Shown: positions 17,837 to 26,644 of the stretch, in pieces
Position numbering within the stretch: position 1 is the stretch's first letter
Layout: the number at the start of each line of letters is the position of its first letter
DNA from: Hymenobacter sp. YIM 151858-1
GTDB taxonomy: Bacteria; Bacteroidota; Bacteroidia; Cytophagales; Hymenobacteraceae
Direction of reading: 5' to 3'
NCBI RefSeq assembly: GCF_025979705.1
Contig: NZ_CP110136.1
Span: forward strand, 930,001-994,000
DNA: 64,000 bases
Notes under the pieces: model-generated
What the model was told of the DNA's origin: nothing
What the model saw: only the letters and a program-made list of their open reading frames with translations
Databases searched by the model: none
Translations under genes and position numbers: made by a program

Positions 17837-19130
17837 ACTGCTTGAGTTTGCGGTACAGGGTGCGTTCCGAAATGCCTAGGTCCTGAGCGGCGTACTTGCG
17901 CTTGTTGTGGTGCTTCTTCAACGCTTTAATAATCATTTCCTTTTCCTTGGCCTCGAGCGACAAACTCTCTTCCTCGGTTTCGTGGGGTATATCCTCAACA
18001 CGCTGAATGTCATCTTCTTCATCAAAATCGGCGGCGGGTTGGGCGTTGATGATGAACGACTCGCTGGGCTCGGCGGCCGGGCGACCTAGGCGCGTGCCGC
18101 CTTCGTAAGGAGCCACGCTGAGGTTAGTGAACAAGTGGCTGTTCTGACGAACCAGCTCCTGTGCCTGTCCGGCGTCGCCGCGGGCCGAGCCGGCCGCCAT
18201 TTCGAGCACCAAGCGCTTTAGGTCGGTCATGTCGCGGCGCATGTCGAAGAGCACCTTGTACAGCAGCTCGCGCTCCGATACGCCCTGCGGGGCCGTGCCA
18301 TCGGCCGTGGCACCTAGGAGCATCGGCAGGTTGGAGGTTTGCTCCTGCGGCAGGTACTGCCGCAGGCGGCGGGCATCCACTTCGCGGTCCATCTCCAGCA
18401 CCGACATCTGCTCGGCTATGTTCTTTAGTTGGCGGATGTTGCCGGGAAAGCGGAAGCGCTGCAGCTCCTGCACCGCATCGGGGAGCAAGGCAATGGGCTT
18501 CACGCGGTAGCGCTCGGCAAAATCGGTGGCGAACTTCCGGAACAGTAGGTAGATATCGTCGCCCCGCTCGCGCAGCGGCGGTACCGTAATGGGTACGGTG
18601 TTCAGGCGGTAGTACAGGTCTTCACGGAAGCGGCCTTCGCTCACTGCGTTCAGCAGGTTCACGTTGGTAGCGGCCACCACGCGCACGTCGGTTTTCTGCA
18701 CCTTGCTGGAGCCCACCCGAATAAACTCCCCGTTTTCAAGCACGCGCAGCAGGCGGGCCTGCGTACCCAGGGGCATCTCGCCTATCTCATCGAGGAAGAT
18801 GGTGCCGCCATTGGTTACTTCGAAGTAACCCTTGCGGGCCTCGGTAGCGCCCGTAAACGAGCCTTTTTCGTGCCCAAACAGCTCCGAATCGATGGTGCCT
18901 TCCGGAATGGCGCCGCAGTTCACGGCGATAAACTGCCCGTGCTTACGCGGCGACAGGGCGTGAATAATCTTCGAAAACGACTCCTTGCCCGAGCCACTCT
19001 CGCCGGTAATGAGCACGGTCATATCGGTAGGCGCCACCTGGGCCGCTACCTGAATGGCGTGGTTGAGCGTCGGGGCGTTGCCAATAATGCCGAAGCGTTG
19101 CTTAATGGATTGTATTTCGGAAGGGGTCAA
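17823..19130 (-). CDS. Sigma-54-dependent Fis-family activator
   Basis: A 435-residue enhancer-binding protein. The AAA+ domain (residues 5-240) shows Walker A GESGSGKE, the sigma-54 contact loop as GSFTGA (usually GAFTGA) and Walker B GGTIFLDEIGEM. A linker of about 140 residues follows, and the C-terminus ends in a Fis-type HTH (YAAQDLGISERTLYRKLKQYDL). There is no receiver or GAF domain at the N-terminus, so activity control is not visible. I place the start at the TTG at 19130, because the conserved LTPSEIQSIKQRFGIIG begins there; the open frame reaches a GTG at 19211, which would add 27 unconserved-looking residues and run into an intergenic repeat. Confidence 0.9.
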   Translation of the reverse strand: MTPSEIQSIKQRFGIIGNAPTLNHAIQVAAQVAPTDMTVLITGESGSGKESFSKIIHALSPRKHGQFIAVNCGAIPEGTIDSELFGHEKGSFTGATEARKGYFEVTNGGTIFLDEIGEMPLGTQARLLRVLENGEFIRVGSSKVQKTDVRVVAATNVNLLNAVSEGRFREDLYYRLNTVPITVPPLRERGDDIYLLFRKFATDFAERYRVKPIALLPDAVQELQRFRFPGNIRQLKNIAEQMSVLEMDREVDARRLRQYLPQEQTSNLPMLLGATADGTAPQGVSERELLYKVLFDMRRDMTDLKRLVLEMAAGSARGDAGQAQELVRQNSHLFTNLSVAPYEGGTRLGRPAAEPSESFIINAQPAADFDEEDDIQRVEDIPHETEEESLSLEAKEKEMIIKALKKHHNKRKYAAQDLGISERTLYRKLKQYDLE

Positions 19131-19214
19131 ATCGAAGTTAGTTTTCGTGTTGTAGACGAAAAGCGGCGCCAAATATTTTACGTCCCGCAGGAATGCAGGC
19201 CATGAAAACACTTT

Positions 19215-19318
19215 GTCATCCTGAGGCGCAGCCGAAGGACCTTATTACGCTGGAACAACCTAGGGTAGGTAGTTACTATCTCTCGTGATAAGGTCCTTCG
19301 GCTGCGCCTCAGGATGAC
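19215..19318. repeat. Inverted pair of 'GTCATCCTGAG' repeats
   Basis: GTCATCCTGAGGCGCAGCCG and following bases (19215-19250) face an almost perfect inverted copy (19285-19318, ending in CAGGATGAC) across a 35-base loop. The stem is about 30 bp. The same element occurs three times at 47239-47481. It resembles a widespread REP-like sequence of Bacteroidota. It lies between miaB and the sigma-54 activator gene. Confidence 0.85.
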
Positions 19319-19327
19319 AGATGGTTT

Positions 19328-20767
19328 TTACTCCACCGATTCGCCAAGAAGCGTCGTGCTGGTGCACTCCTTCACGAACACGTTCACGTAGTCGCCCTGC
19401 TTGTAGTGCTTGCGGGGGAAGATGACCACCTTGTTCTGGTCGTTGCGGCCGCTTAGGTGCTCGGCGCTGCGCTTCGAAACGCCTTCTACCAGCACACGGT
19501 GCACTTTGCCTACGGCCATTTGGCTGCGGATATGCGAGTGCTGCTGTTGCCGGGCAATGATTTCGGCGAGGCGGCGCTTCTTTACCTCCAGCGGAACGTC
19601 GTCTTCCAGCTTGCGGGCGGCGAGGGTACCGGGGCGCTCGGAGTAGAAGAACATGTAAGCCATGTCGTACTGCACGTGGTCCATCAGGCTTAGGGTTTCC
19701 TGGTGCTCCTCCTCGGTTTCGGTGCAGAAGCCGGCAATCATGTCGGTGCTGATGCCGCAGTCAACCCCCAGGATGCGGCGGATGGCGGCCACGCGGTCGA
19801 GGTACCACTCGCGGTCGTAGGTGCGGTTCATCAGCTTGAGCACGCGCGAGTTACCGCTCTGGGCTGGCAGGTGAATGTAGTTGCACACGTTGTCGTGCTT
19901 GGCCATGGTGTGGAGCACCTCGTCGGTAATGTCTTTGGGGTGCGAGGTGGAGAAACGCACGCGCAGCTCGGGGCTTACCAGGGCCACGCGCTCGAGCAGC
20001 CCGGCGAAGTTTACGAACTCCGTGCCGTCCTCCGATTGCCACTTGTAACTGTCTACGTTCTGGCCCAGTAGCGTTACCTCCTTAAAGCCCTTGTTGAAAA
20101 GGTCCTGCGCCTCCTGAACGATGCTGTGCGCGTCGCGGCTGCGCTCACGACCACGGGTGAAGGGCACCACGCAGAACGAGCACATATTATCGCAGCCGCG
20201 CATGATGCTGATGAAAGCCGTGATGCCGTTCGAGTTCAGGCGCACCGGTGTAATGTCGGCGTAGGTTTCGTCGCGGCTCAGCAGCACGTTCACGGCACGC
20301 TGGCCACCATCCACCTCTTTAATGAGGCGGGGCAGGTCGCGGTAGGCATCAGGGCCTACTACCAGGTCCACGATTTGCTCCTCTTCCAGGAATTTGCTTT
20401 TCAGGCGCTCGGCCATGCAGCCCAGTACGCCTACCAGCAAACCGGGGCGTCGGCGCTTGTGCGCGTTGATTTCCTTAAGGCGCTGACGAACCGTGATTTC
20501 GGCCTTCTCGCGGATAGAGCAGGTGTTCAGCAGCACCAAATCGGCCTCCGATAACTCGCTGGTCGTATCGAAACCCTCATCGTAGAGGATGCTCGACACG
20601 ATTTCGGAATCGGAATAATTCATCTGGCAACCGTAGCTCTCGATGTACAAGCGGCGCTGGCGGCCCGTGTGCGTTGGTTCGCTCACGCGCACGTCGGCGG
20701 GCAGTTGCTCGGCGGCCGGAGCAGCGGCCTTATCCAGGAAATCAAGCGTAAGAATGGGTTGAGACAT
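19328..20767 (-). CDS. miaB: tRNA-2-methylthio-N6-dimethylallyladenosine synthase
   Basis: The 479-residue radical-SAM methylthiotransferase has the three N-terminal cysteines of the auxiliary Fe-S cluster ([29 protein letters not shown]), the radical-SAM CxxxCxxC as [14 protein letters not shown], and a C-terminal TRAM domain. Cys-Ser-Phe-Cys spacing and the IREKAE motif favour MiaB over MtaB or RimO. It converts i6A37 to ms2i6A37 in tRNAs reading UNN codons. It heads the minus-strand block that continues through the sigma-54 activator, lptE and secG. Confidence 0.96.
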   Translation of the reverse strand: MSQPILTLDFLDKAAAPAAEQLPADVRVSEPTHTGRQRRLYIESYGCQMNYSDSEIVSSILYDEGFDTTSELSEADLVLLNTCSIREKAEITVRQRLKEINAHKRRRPGLLVGVLGCMAERLKSKFLEEEQIVDLVVGPDAYRDLPRLIKEVDGGQRAVNVLLSRDETYADITPVRLNSNGITAFISIMRGCDNMCSFCVVPFTRGRERSRDAHSIVQEAQDLFNKGFKEVTLLGQNVDSYKWQSEDGTEFVNFAGLLERVALVSPELRVRFSTSHPKDITDEVLHTMAKHDNVCNYIHLPAQSGNSRVLKLMNRTYDREWYLDRVAAIRRILGVDCGISTDMIAGFCTETEEEHQETLSLMDHVQYDMAYMFFYSERPGTLAARKLEDDVPLEVKKRRLAEIIARQQQHSHIRSQMAVGKVHRVLVEGVSKRSAEHLSGRNDQNKVVIFPRKHYKQGDYVNVFVKECTSTTLLGESVE

Positions 20768-20990
20768 GGCCTCGAAAAATCAACTGAAGGAGGGCAAAGG
20801 TACGTCTTACCCAGCAAAAATGACAGTTTGGCAGAGCAAGTAATAAAGCAACAAATGGTAGAGTAGGCGGAGACCAAATTCACGGCAAGCGCCCTGCTTT
20901 GTGGTGCTGCGGCGCCCTAGGCACGCGGATGTCGGCTAAGAGCAACGGGGCCAGCAATTGGGCCGACCCGAATTCTTCTCTCGCCTTGCC

Positions 20991-22259
20991 TTATTCTTCC
21001 TTAATCGAAGTGCCCAACACATCCAGCAGGGCGCGGGCTTTCAACAGGCACTCCTCGTATTCGCGTTCCGAATGCGAGTCGTAGGTGATGGCCGAGCCTA
21101 CCTGAAAGCTGAGGTAGCCTGTATCGGAGCGGTATTGCAGCGAACGGATTACCACGTTGAAATCGAAGTCGCCGTTGGGCCACACGTACCCGATGCTGCC
21201 GCTGTAAAGGCCGCGGCGGGCCCGCTCGTATTGCTCAATCAGCTGCATGGCCCGCATTTTGGGGGCGCCCGTCATGGAGCCCATCGGGAAGGTGGCCCCG
21301 AGCACCTGGGCCAGGGTAGTGCCGGGTTGCTGCTGGCTTTGCACGGTCGAAATCATCTGCCAGACGTGCCGAAAAGGATACAGGCCAAACAACTCGGGCA
21401 CCTGTACGCTGCCGGACTGGCTCACGCGGGCCAGGTCGTTGCGCACCAGGTCCACAATCATCAGGTTTTCGGCCCGTTCCTTCTCGTCGTTAAGTAATTG
21501 CTGCCGATTGGCGGCGTCGGCCTCGGGCGTGGGCCCGCGCCGGATGGTGCCTTTGATGGGTTGCGAAAGCAGCGTTTCGCCTTCGCGCCGCAAAAAGCGT
21601 TCGGGCGAAGCACATAGCAGATGACGGTGGTGCCATTTGTAGAAGCCTGCAAATGGGGTGGGCGAGGCCTGCTGCAGCCGCAGAAACGTATCGACGGGCG
21701 CAAGGGCAACCCCTTCGGCGTAAAACTCCTGGCACAGGTTCAGCTCGTACACCTCGCCGTTGAGGATGTCCTCGCGCACGGCTTCTACTGCCCCTAGGTA
21801 GTCGGCCTTGCCAAGACGTGGAAGGAGGGGCGGCACGCTGGCAGCAGGAGCCAGCGCATCCGTTTGTTGCTCAATATCTTCCAGGTCGGCTGGGGTCAGG
21901 CCGTGCAGCTCAACGGTGCCATCGGGGTGCCAGCGTACCCACTTGGCGGGGCGAAAGAAATGCAGCGTGGGCCACTGCAGGCCATCGGGGTGCTGGCTGC
22001 GCAGCAGGGGCTCGATGTCGTTCTTCAGGTCGTAGGAAAGCAGGCCGCAGCTCGGCGCTTCGGAGGCCGGTAGCTGCAGCCAGGCGTCCAGTTCGGCCAG
22101 CGAGCCAACTGCCGGAGCCTCCTCGGTGCCCACGGCCAGCACGTGCGCAAACGGGCCACCGGGGCAAGGGCTGTCGGCGGCCGGCACAAAGTAGGCGCAA
22201 TACGGGTGCAGCGCGCCCCAGCGCAACGCTTTGGCAGGAGAGAGGCTACGGGCTACCAT
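20991..22259 (-). CDS. pabB: Aminodeoxychorismate synthase component I
   Basis: The 422-residue protein belongs to the chorismate-utilising family. The active-site block reads PIKGT near residue 235; the lysine is diagnostic for PabB, where TrpE has PIAGT. The C-terminal signatures GSMTGAPK and SGSIGYV are present. It makes 4-amino-4-deoxychorismate for folate synthesis, with ammonia from a PabA/TrpG amidotransferase that is not encoded here. It lies 15 bases downstream of the TPR protein gene, so they probably share a transcript. Confidence 0.93.
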   Translation of the reverse strand: MVARSLSPAKALRWGALHPYCAYFVPAADSPCPGGPFAHVLAVGTEEAPAVGSLAELDAWLQLPASEAPSCGLLSYDLKNDIEPLLRSQHPDGLQWPTLHFFRPAKWVRWHPDGTVELHGLTPADLEDIEQQTDALAPAASVPPLLPRLGKADYLGAVEAVREDILNGEVYELNLCQEFYAEGVALAPVDTFLRLQQASPTPFAGFYKWHHRHLLCASPERFLRREGETLLSQPIKGTIRRGPTPEADAANRQQLLNDEKERAENLMIVDLVRNDLARVSQSGSVQVPELFGLYPFRHVWQMISTVQSQQQPGTTLAQVLGATFPMGSMTGAPKMRAMQLIEQYERARRGLYSGSIGYVWPNGDFDFNVVIRSLQYRSDTGYLSFQVGSAITYDSHSEREYEECLLKARALLDVLGTSIKEE

Positions 22260-22274
22260 GCAGGCAAAGGCAGA

Positions 22275-23864
22275 CTATTTCGTACTGGCCAGGGCAACTT
22301 TTGCCTTGGCGTCGGTGCTGGTTTTGTACTCGTGCTTGTGGTAGCTCAAGGCCTTCTGAAAGTATGCCTTGGCTTGCGCAGCCTGCCCGGCCTGCTGGCA
22401 CAAGTAGCCCATTTGCAGGGCGGCCTGCGGAGCAAAATAGTAGGGGGCCGTGCCGCTCAGCGCAATGGTACGCGTGTAAAACAAGCGGGCTGAATCGAGT
22501 TGGCCCAGGCCGTGGTAGGCGCGCGCCCGGCGGTACGGTTCCTCCAGCCGGTCGCGCAGCGGCGTGGCCGGCGTTGCCCGAAAAGCACCTAGGGTTGCCA
22601 ATGCCGGGCGGTAGTAGCCGCCATCGAGCTGCAGCCGGGCCTTGGTGAGCAGCGGGTTTAAGGGCGTTCGGTCGTCGACGAAGCGCTGGGCGTACCGGTC
22701 TTCTTCCACCACGGTTTCGCCGGTTCCGCTGATTTGCTTGCGGCACTGCTCGGCTGCCGGTGCGTTGCCGCTAAGCCAATGGGCCAGGTACATTTTAAAC
22801 CAGGCGTCTTTGCGGTAGTGTACGCCGCGGTACGTACTCACAAACTGCTGATTGGCCTGCACTGAAGCCGCATAATTCCCTTGGTACAAAAGCAAGTCGG
22901 CGGCCATGTGGTGCAGATAAGGCACGGGCAGGTACGCATTGCCAGCCGGGCGGGCGCGGTACGCGGCCAAAGCCTGGTCGGCGTGGTGCAGCTTTTTCTG
23001 CACCGACATAACCAGGTAGCTGAACAAGAGGTTGTCGGGCTGGGCGCGCACCAGGCGGGCCGTCAGCGCTGCGGCTTCGTCGTCGGCGCCGTAGTAGGTT
23101 TGCCGGATAAGGCCCAGCAATACCTCGGCTTCCGTCTGAAAATCATTGGGTTGCCGGGCGGCATTGCCCAGGTGCCGCAAGCCGGCGGCGGTGTTGCCAG
23201 GCAAACCCAGCAAATTCAGAAACCACCGGTAGCCCTCGGGCACCGAGCCGATAAGGAACTGGCACAAACCCATGGTTTTTTGGGTGGGCAGGTGGTGGGG
23301 CCAGCGTTTGGCGTTTTGCTGCACCTGCAGGTAGGCTTGCCGCAGGCTCCAGGCGCCCTGCAGTTCGTGCTCGAACATAATCTGCGCAGCGGCCTGGTGC
23401 AGGCGCACTTCGGCGCGGGCATAATCGCGCAGGGCCGAGCGCGGCAGCTGCTCCAGGGTTTCGAGGCAGCGGTTTTGGGCCGTTATCAGGGCATCGTAGC
23501 GGCCGGCATCCTGGCTAACCGCTAGCTCCGTAAAGCTGATGGCCTCATCGACCAACAATGCGCCGGGGCTGCGGGGCTGCTGGCGCAGCTCGCTTTTGAT
23601 GATGGCGCGGGCCGTTGGGGTGCGCAGCTTCAGCAGCTCGGCGTAGGCGCGCCGGCTGGTGGCCGTAAGCTGATCGGGGCTGGTTGCTGTGGCGGCTGGT
23701 GAGGCTTCGCCTTTTGGTACCGCGCTGTCGGCTGGCTGCTGAGCTGTTGGGGCGTAGGGACTACCTAGGGCCGGTGCGCCGAACACAACGGCGCATGCCA
23801 GCAGACATAGCACAACCAGTGCATGCCTGCGCAAACTCTCGCCCGCCGTGGTACCGATCAGCAT
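22275..23864 (-). CDS. Secreted tetratricopeptide-repeat protein, unknown
   Basis: A 529-residue protein with an N-terminal signal peptide (LRRHALVVLCLLACAVVFG). Helical pairs typical of TPR repeats run through the body, for example LYQGNYAASVQANQQFVSTY and the C-terminal PQAALQMGYLCQQAGQAAQAKAYFQKAL. No catalytic motif is seen. It is probably a periplasmic or surface scaffold. A GTG codon lies directly before the ATG used here. A terminator precedes it and pabB follows closely. Confidence 0.75.
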   Translation of the reverse strand: MLIGTTAGESLRRHALVVLCLLACAVVFGAPALGSPYAPTAQQPADSAVPKGEASPAATATSPDQLTATSRRAYAELLKLRTPTARAIIKSELRQQPRSPGALLVDEAISFTELAVSQDAGRYDALITAQNRCLETLEQLPRSALRDYARAEVRLHQAAAQIMFEHELQGAWSLRQAYLQVQQNAKRWPHHLPTQKTMGLCQFLIGSVPEGYRWFLNLLGLPGNTAAGLRHLGNAARQPNDFQTEAEVLLGLIRQTYYGADDEAAALTARLVRAQPDNLLFSYLVMSVQKKLHHADQALAAYRARPAGNAYLPVPYLHHMAADLLLYQGNYAASVQANQQFVSTYRGVHYRKDAWFKMYLAHWLSGNAPAAEQCRKQISGTGETVVEEDRYAQRFVDDRTPLNPLLTKARLQLDGGYYRPALATLGAFRATPATPLRDRLEEPYRRARAYHGLGQLDSARLFYTRTIALSGTAPYYFAPQAALQMGYLCQQAGQAAQAKAYFQKALSYHKHEYKTSTDAKAKVALASTK

Positions 23865-23874
23865 CACACTAATA

Positions 23875-23905
23875 AAAAAGGAACGACGCAGTGTCGTTCC
23901 TTTTT
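23875..23905 (-). terminator. Terminator after zinc-ribbon protein gene
   Basis: A 13-bp stem (AAAAAGGAACGAC at 23875-23887, partner 23893-23905) with a five-base loop. On the minus strand it ends in a T-run, closing the transcript of the zinc-ribbon and NIF3 genes. Confidence 0.85.
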
Positions 23906-23924
23906 CTCAAAACGCAGAAAAAAC

Positions 23925-24674
23925 CTAGGCGTTGCGGCTTTCAACGTCGGCCAGAATACGGCCGCAGTGCTCGCACACGATGATTTTTTTGTGGGCAATG
24001 ATGTCGGCCTGGCGCTGGGGCGGTACAGTGTTGAAGCAGCCGCCACAAGCGTCGCGCTTCACCATAACCACGGCCAAACCGTTGCGGGCGTTGCCGCGGA
24101 TGCGGCTGTAAGCCGACAGCAAGCGGTCCTCTACGGGCTGCGAGGCGGTTTCGCGCTCGGTCATGAGCTTTTGCTCATCGGCCTCGCTTTCGCCTACGAT
24201 TACCTGCAGTTCGGCTTGCTTGTTTACCAGGTCCTTGCGGCGCTCTTCGAGGCGCTGCTTGGTGCCGCCGATTTCGACGTTCTTCTGGTCGATTTGGTAC
24301 TGGGCTTCGCGAACCTTCTTTTCCGAAATCTGGATTTCCAGCTTCTGCAGTTCGATTTCCTTGGCAATAGCCTCGTACTCGCGGTTGTTGCGTACGTTCT
24401 GTTGCTGGTCTTCGTAGCGGCGAATCAGCACTTCGGCATCCTTGGCGGCTTGCTTGCGGGCTTTGATCTGCTCGTTGAGGGCAGCAACTTCTTCGTCGAA
24501 TTTGGCCACGCGCACCTCGTAACCGGCAATTTCATCTTCCAGGTCGCGAACTTCTTCGGGCAGGTCGCCGCGCACGCGCCGAATCTCATCGAGTTGCGAA
24601 TCGATGCGCTGGAGGTTCAGAAGGGCTTCCAGTTTGCTGGCTACGGTGATATCCGAAGCGGAGTTAGAAATCAT
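23925..24674 (-). CDS. Coiled-coil protein with C4 zinc ribbon
   Basis: Residues 15-180 form a long coiled coil (LEDEIAGYEVRVAKFDEEVAALNEQI and similar heptads). The C-terminus carries four cysteines as CGGCFN and CEHCGR, the C4-type zinc-ribbon of the CT398/YbgI-partner family. Proteins of this type are found beside NIF3-family genes in many Bacteroidota and have been suggested to act in nucleic-acid or flagellar/secretion contexts, but no function is settled. Its start overlaps the end of the NIF3 gene by 11 bases, indicating coupling. Confidence 0.88.
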   Translation of the reverse strand: MISNSASDITVASKLEALLNLQRIDSQLDEIRRVRGDLPEEVRDLEDEIAGYEVRVAKFDEEVAALNEQIKARKQAAKDAEVLIRRYEDQQQNVRNNREYEAIAKEIELQKLEIQISEKKVREAQYQIDQKNVEIGGTKQRLEERRKDLVNKQAELQVIVGESEADEQKLMTERETASQPVEDRLLSAYSRIRGNARNGLAVVMVKRDACGGCFNTVPPQRQADIIAHKKIIVCEHCGRILADVESRNA

Positions 24675-25767
24675 AGCGAACAGGGTTCGTGGGGGTCTCT
24701 GCTAACAAGACCGCAAAAGTACGCGCAAATTTTTCCGTAAGCAATTCCCGAAACAGTTCGCTAGTATACTGCTCGCTTTCGTAGTGGCCAACGTCGCAGA
24801 GCATGAGGCGGCCTTCGGGGGCAAAAAACTCGTGGTATTTGATGTCGCCGGTTACATAGGCATCGGCCCCGGCTGCCACGGCTTTCTTCGTCAGAAAGGA
24901 ACCGGCACCGCCGCACAAGGCCACTTTGCGGATTAACGAGTGGTACTCGGTGTGCTTAACCACGGGCACGTGCAGCTGCTCGCGCAGCAGGCGCAAAAAG
25001 TCCTTGGCCGCGAGTGGCTCGGGCAGTTCGCCTACCATGCCCGAACCGACTTCCTGATTCAGGTTTTCGAGCTTTATTACTTCGTAGGCTACCTCCTCGT
25101 AGGGGTGGGCCTGGCGCAAGGCACCTAGGGCTTTGGTTTGCAGGTGCAGGGGCAGCAGCACCTCAATGCGCTGCTCGGGAGCGGTTTGCGGCTGGCCCAC
25201 GGTGCCGTCGAAGGGGCGGGTGCCGGGGCCGGGCGTGAAGGTGCCGGTACCCTCCAGGCGGAAGCTGCAATCCTTGTAGTCGCCGATTTGGCCCGCTCCC
25301 GCAGCGTACAGGGCCTGCAGCACGGCCTCGGTGTGCGTGGCGGGCACGTAGGTAATCAGCTTGGCCAGCAAGCCGGCTTTGGGGTCGAGCACGCGCAGGT
25401 TTTGCAGGCCCAGCTTTTCGCCCAGCTTGCGGCTCACGCCGTGGCACACGTTGTCGAGGTTGGTGTGGGCGGCGTACACGGCTACATCGAGGCGCAAGGC
25501 GCGCATAATGGTGCGCTCCACTTCGGTGCTGCCGGTAAGGCGCTTTAAGGGCTGAAAAATAACCGGGTGATGGACCACCACTACGTTGCAGCCCCGGCGC
25601 ACGGCCTCGTCGATGATGCCCGGCGTGCAATCGAGGGCGATGAGCACGCCGTTTACCAGCATCTGCGGGTCGCCGCACTGCAGGCCGGCGTTGTCGTAGC
25701 TTTCCTGATAAGGCAGCGGCGCCCAGGCTTCGAGGGCGCGGGTGAGGTCGTGAACGGTAACGGACAT
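24664..25767 (-). CDS. NIF3-like dinuclear metal-centre protein
   Basis: The 367-residue protein shows the NIF3/YbgI metal-ligand motifs HHPVIF near residue 66, AHTNLDN near residue 100 and, near the C-terminus, GDIKYHEFF and DVGHYESE. An inserted PII-like domain of about 110 residues lies in the middle, typical of the longer form. Members are hexameric and may act as GTP cyclohydrolase-related hydrolases, but the reaction is unproven. The gene is coupled to the zinc-ribbon coiled-coil gene downstream. Confidence 0.92.
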   Translation of the reverse strand: MSVTVHDLTRALEAWAPLPYQESYDNAGLQCGDPQMLVNGVLIALDCTPGIIDEAVRRGCNVVVVHHPVIFQPLKRLTGSTEVERTIMRALRLDVAVYAAHTNLDNVCHGVSRKLGEKLGLQNLRVLDPKAGLLAKLITYVPATHTEAVLQALYAAGAGQIGDYKDCSFRLEGTGTFTPGPGTRPFDGTVGQPQTAPEQRIEVLLPLHLQTKALGALRQAHPYEEVAYEVIKLENLNQEVGSGMVGELPEPLAAKDFLRLLREQLHVPVVKHTEYHSLIRKVALCGGAGSFLTKKAVAAGADAYVTGDIKYHEFFAPEGRLMLCDVGHYESEQYTSELFRELLTEKFARTFAVLLAETPTNPVRYDF

Positions 25768-25853
25768 GGGGCGAAGTTCTGGTTTTTTGCCCGCAGAAGG
25801 CGCAGGGGTTTTTGCGCAGAAGACGTTGAACGCTGCGGCCTCTGCGGGAAATA

Positions 25854-26537
25854 TTAAAGCAAGCCAGCCAGTTCAGCGGCGTACCGGGCTACAAATTCGG
25901 GCACCGCGCGGCGTTTGTATTGCATCAGGTAGCGCGGATGATCGAACACCAGCACGCGCCCGAACAGCCCCAGCTCGTGGTTTAGTTTTTGAAAGTACTC
26001 GCCGTTGCGCCGGCCCAGGCTAATGGCTACGTCGCGGCGCAGCCCTAGGTCGGCTTGCTGCCGAAGGGCGTACTGCATCTGTGGCCACAGGGCTTGGGTA
26101 AGCGCAGGCGCATCGTAGTAGTTGTAGTTTTTGCCCTCGCGCAGCAGCACCAGCGGGTACAGCGACCCTAGGTAGAAGTGGCGGTAGAATTCCGAGGCAC
26201 CACCCAAGGCAACAACTAATTGGTACACAAACTGGCTCGACAGTTCAGCCCGGTGGGGCAGGGTGTTGGCAATGCCGCAATGGTGCTGCAGCGCGGCGGG
26301 GTCGGTGAAGGCTACGCCGGTAGTGCCGGCCCCAAAGCGCCCGGGGTTGATGCCCAGCAGCGCAACCCGGGGTTGGTTATCAGCATAATAGCGCTGCCCA
26401 AAACGCAGCAGCAGCTCAGCGGCCGGTGGCGTTTGGTAGGGGTGGTGGGCCGCCACCCCGCCGGGCAGAGGGGGAGCCGCCGGAAAGCCGGTCAGGAAAG
26501 CCGCCAGGCGGGAGCCGAAGGTGTTGGGCGTCGTCAT
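25854..26537 (-). CDS. SMUG2-like uracil-DNA glycosylase family protein
   Basis: A 227-residue protein of the DUF4918/SMUG2 group. The motif-1 equivalent reads ALLGINPGRFGAGTTGVAF near residue 55 and the C-terminal loop reads FDHPRY near residue 203, matching the water-activating and leucine-loop motifs of the uracil-DNA glycosylase superfamily. It should excise uracil or related bases from DNA. The ATG at 26537 is used; an in-frame alternative eight codons upstream exists. It is divergent from lpxK. Confidence 0.85.
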   Translation of the reverse strand: MTTPNTFGSRLAAFLTGFPAAPPLPGGVAAHHPYQTPPAAELLLRFGQRYYADNQPRVALLGINPGRFGAGTTGVAFTDPAALQHHCGIANTLPHRAELSSQFVYQLVVALGGASEFYRHFYLGSLYPLVLLREGKNYNYYDAPALTQALWPQMQYALRQQADLGLRRDVAISLGRRNGEYFQKLNHELGLFGRVLVFDHPRYLMQYKRRAVPEFVARYAAELAGLL

Positions 26538-26592
26538 CAACGAAATCCATACGCAACGCAACCCAGGGCGGACGCCCCGCCGGCATTTCGCG

Positions 26593-26600
26593 TATTTTTG
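26593..26600 (+). promoter_or_regulatory. Possible -7 box for lpxK
   Basis: TATTTTTG matches TAnnTTTG and lies 44 bases before the lpxK ATG. No clear -33 TTG is seen, so the promoter is tentative. Confidence 0.35.
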
Positions 26601-26644
26601 CCGCCCGCATTACCCAAGGCGCTGCTCGCCGTTGTTCCACTACC

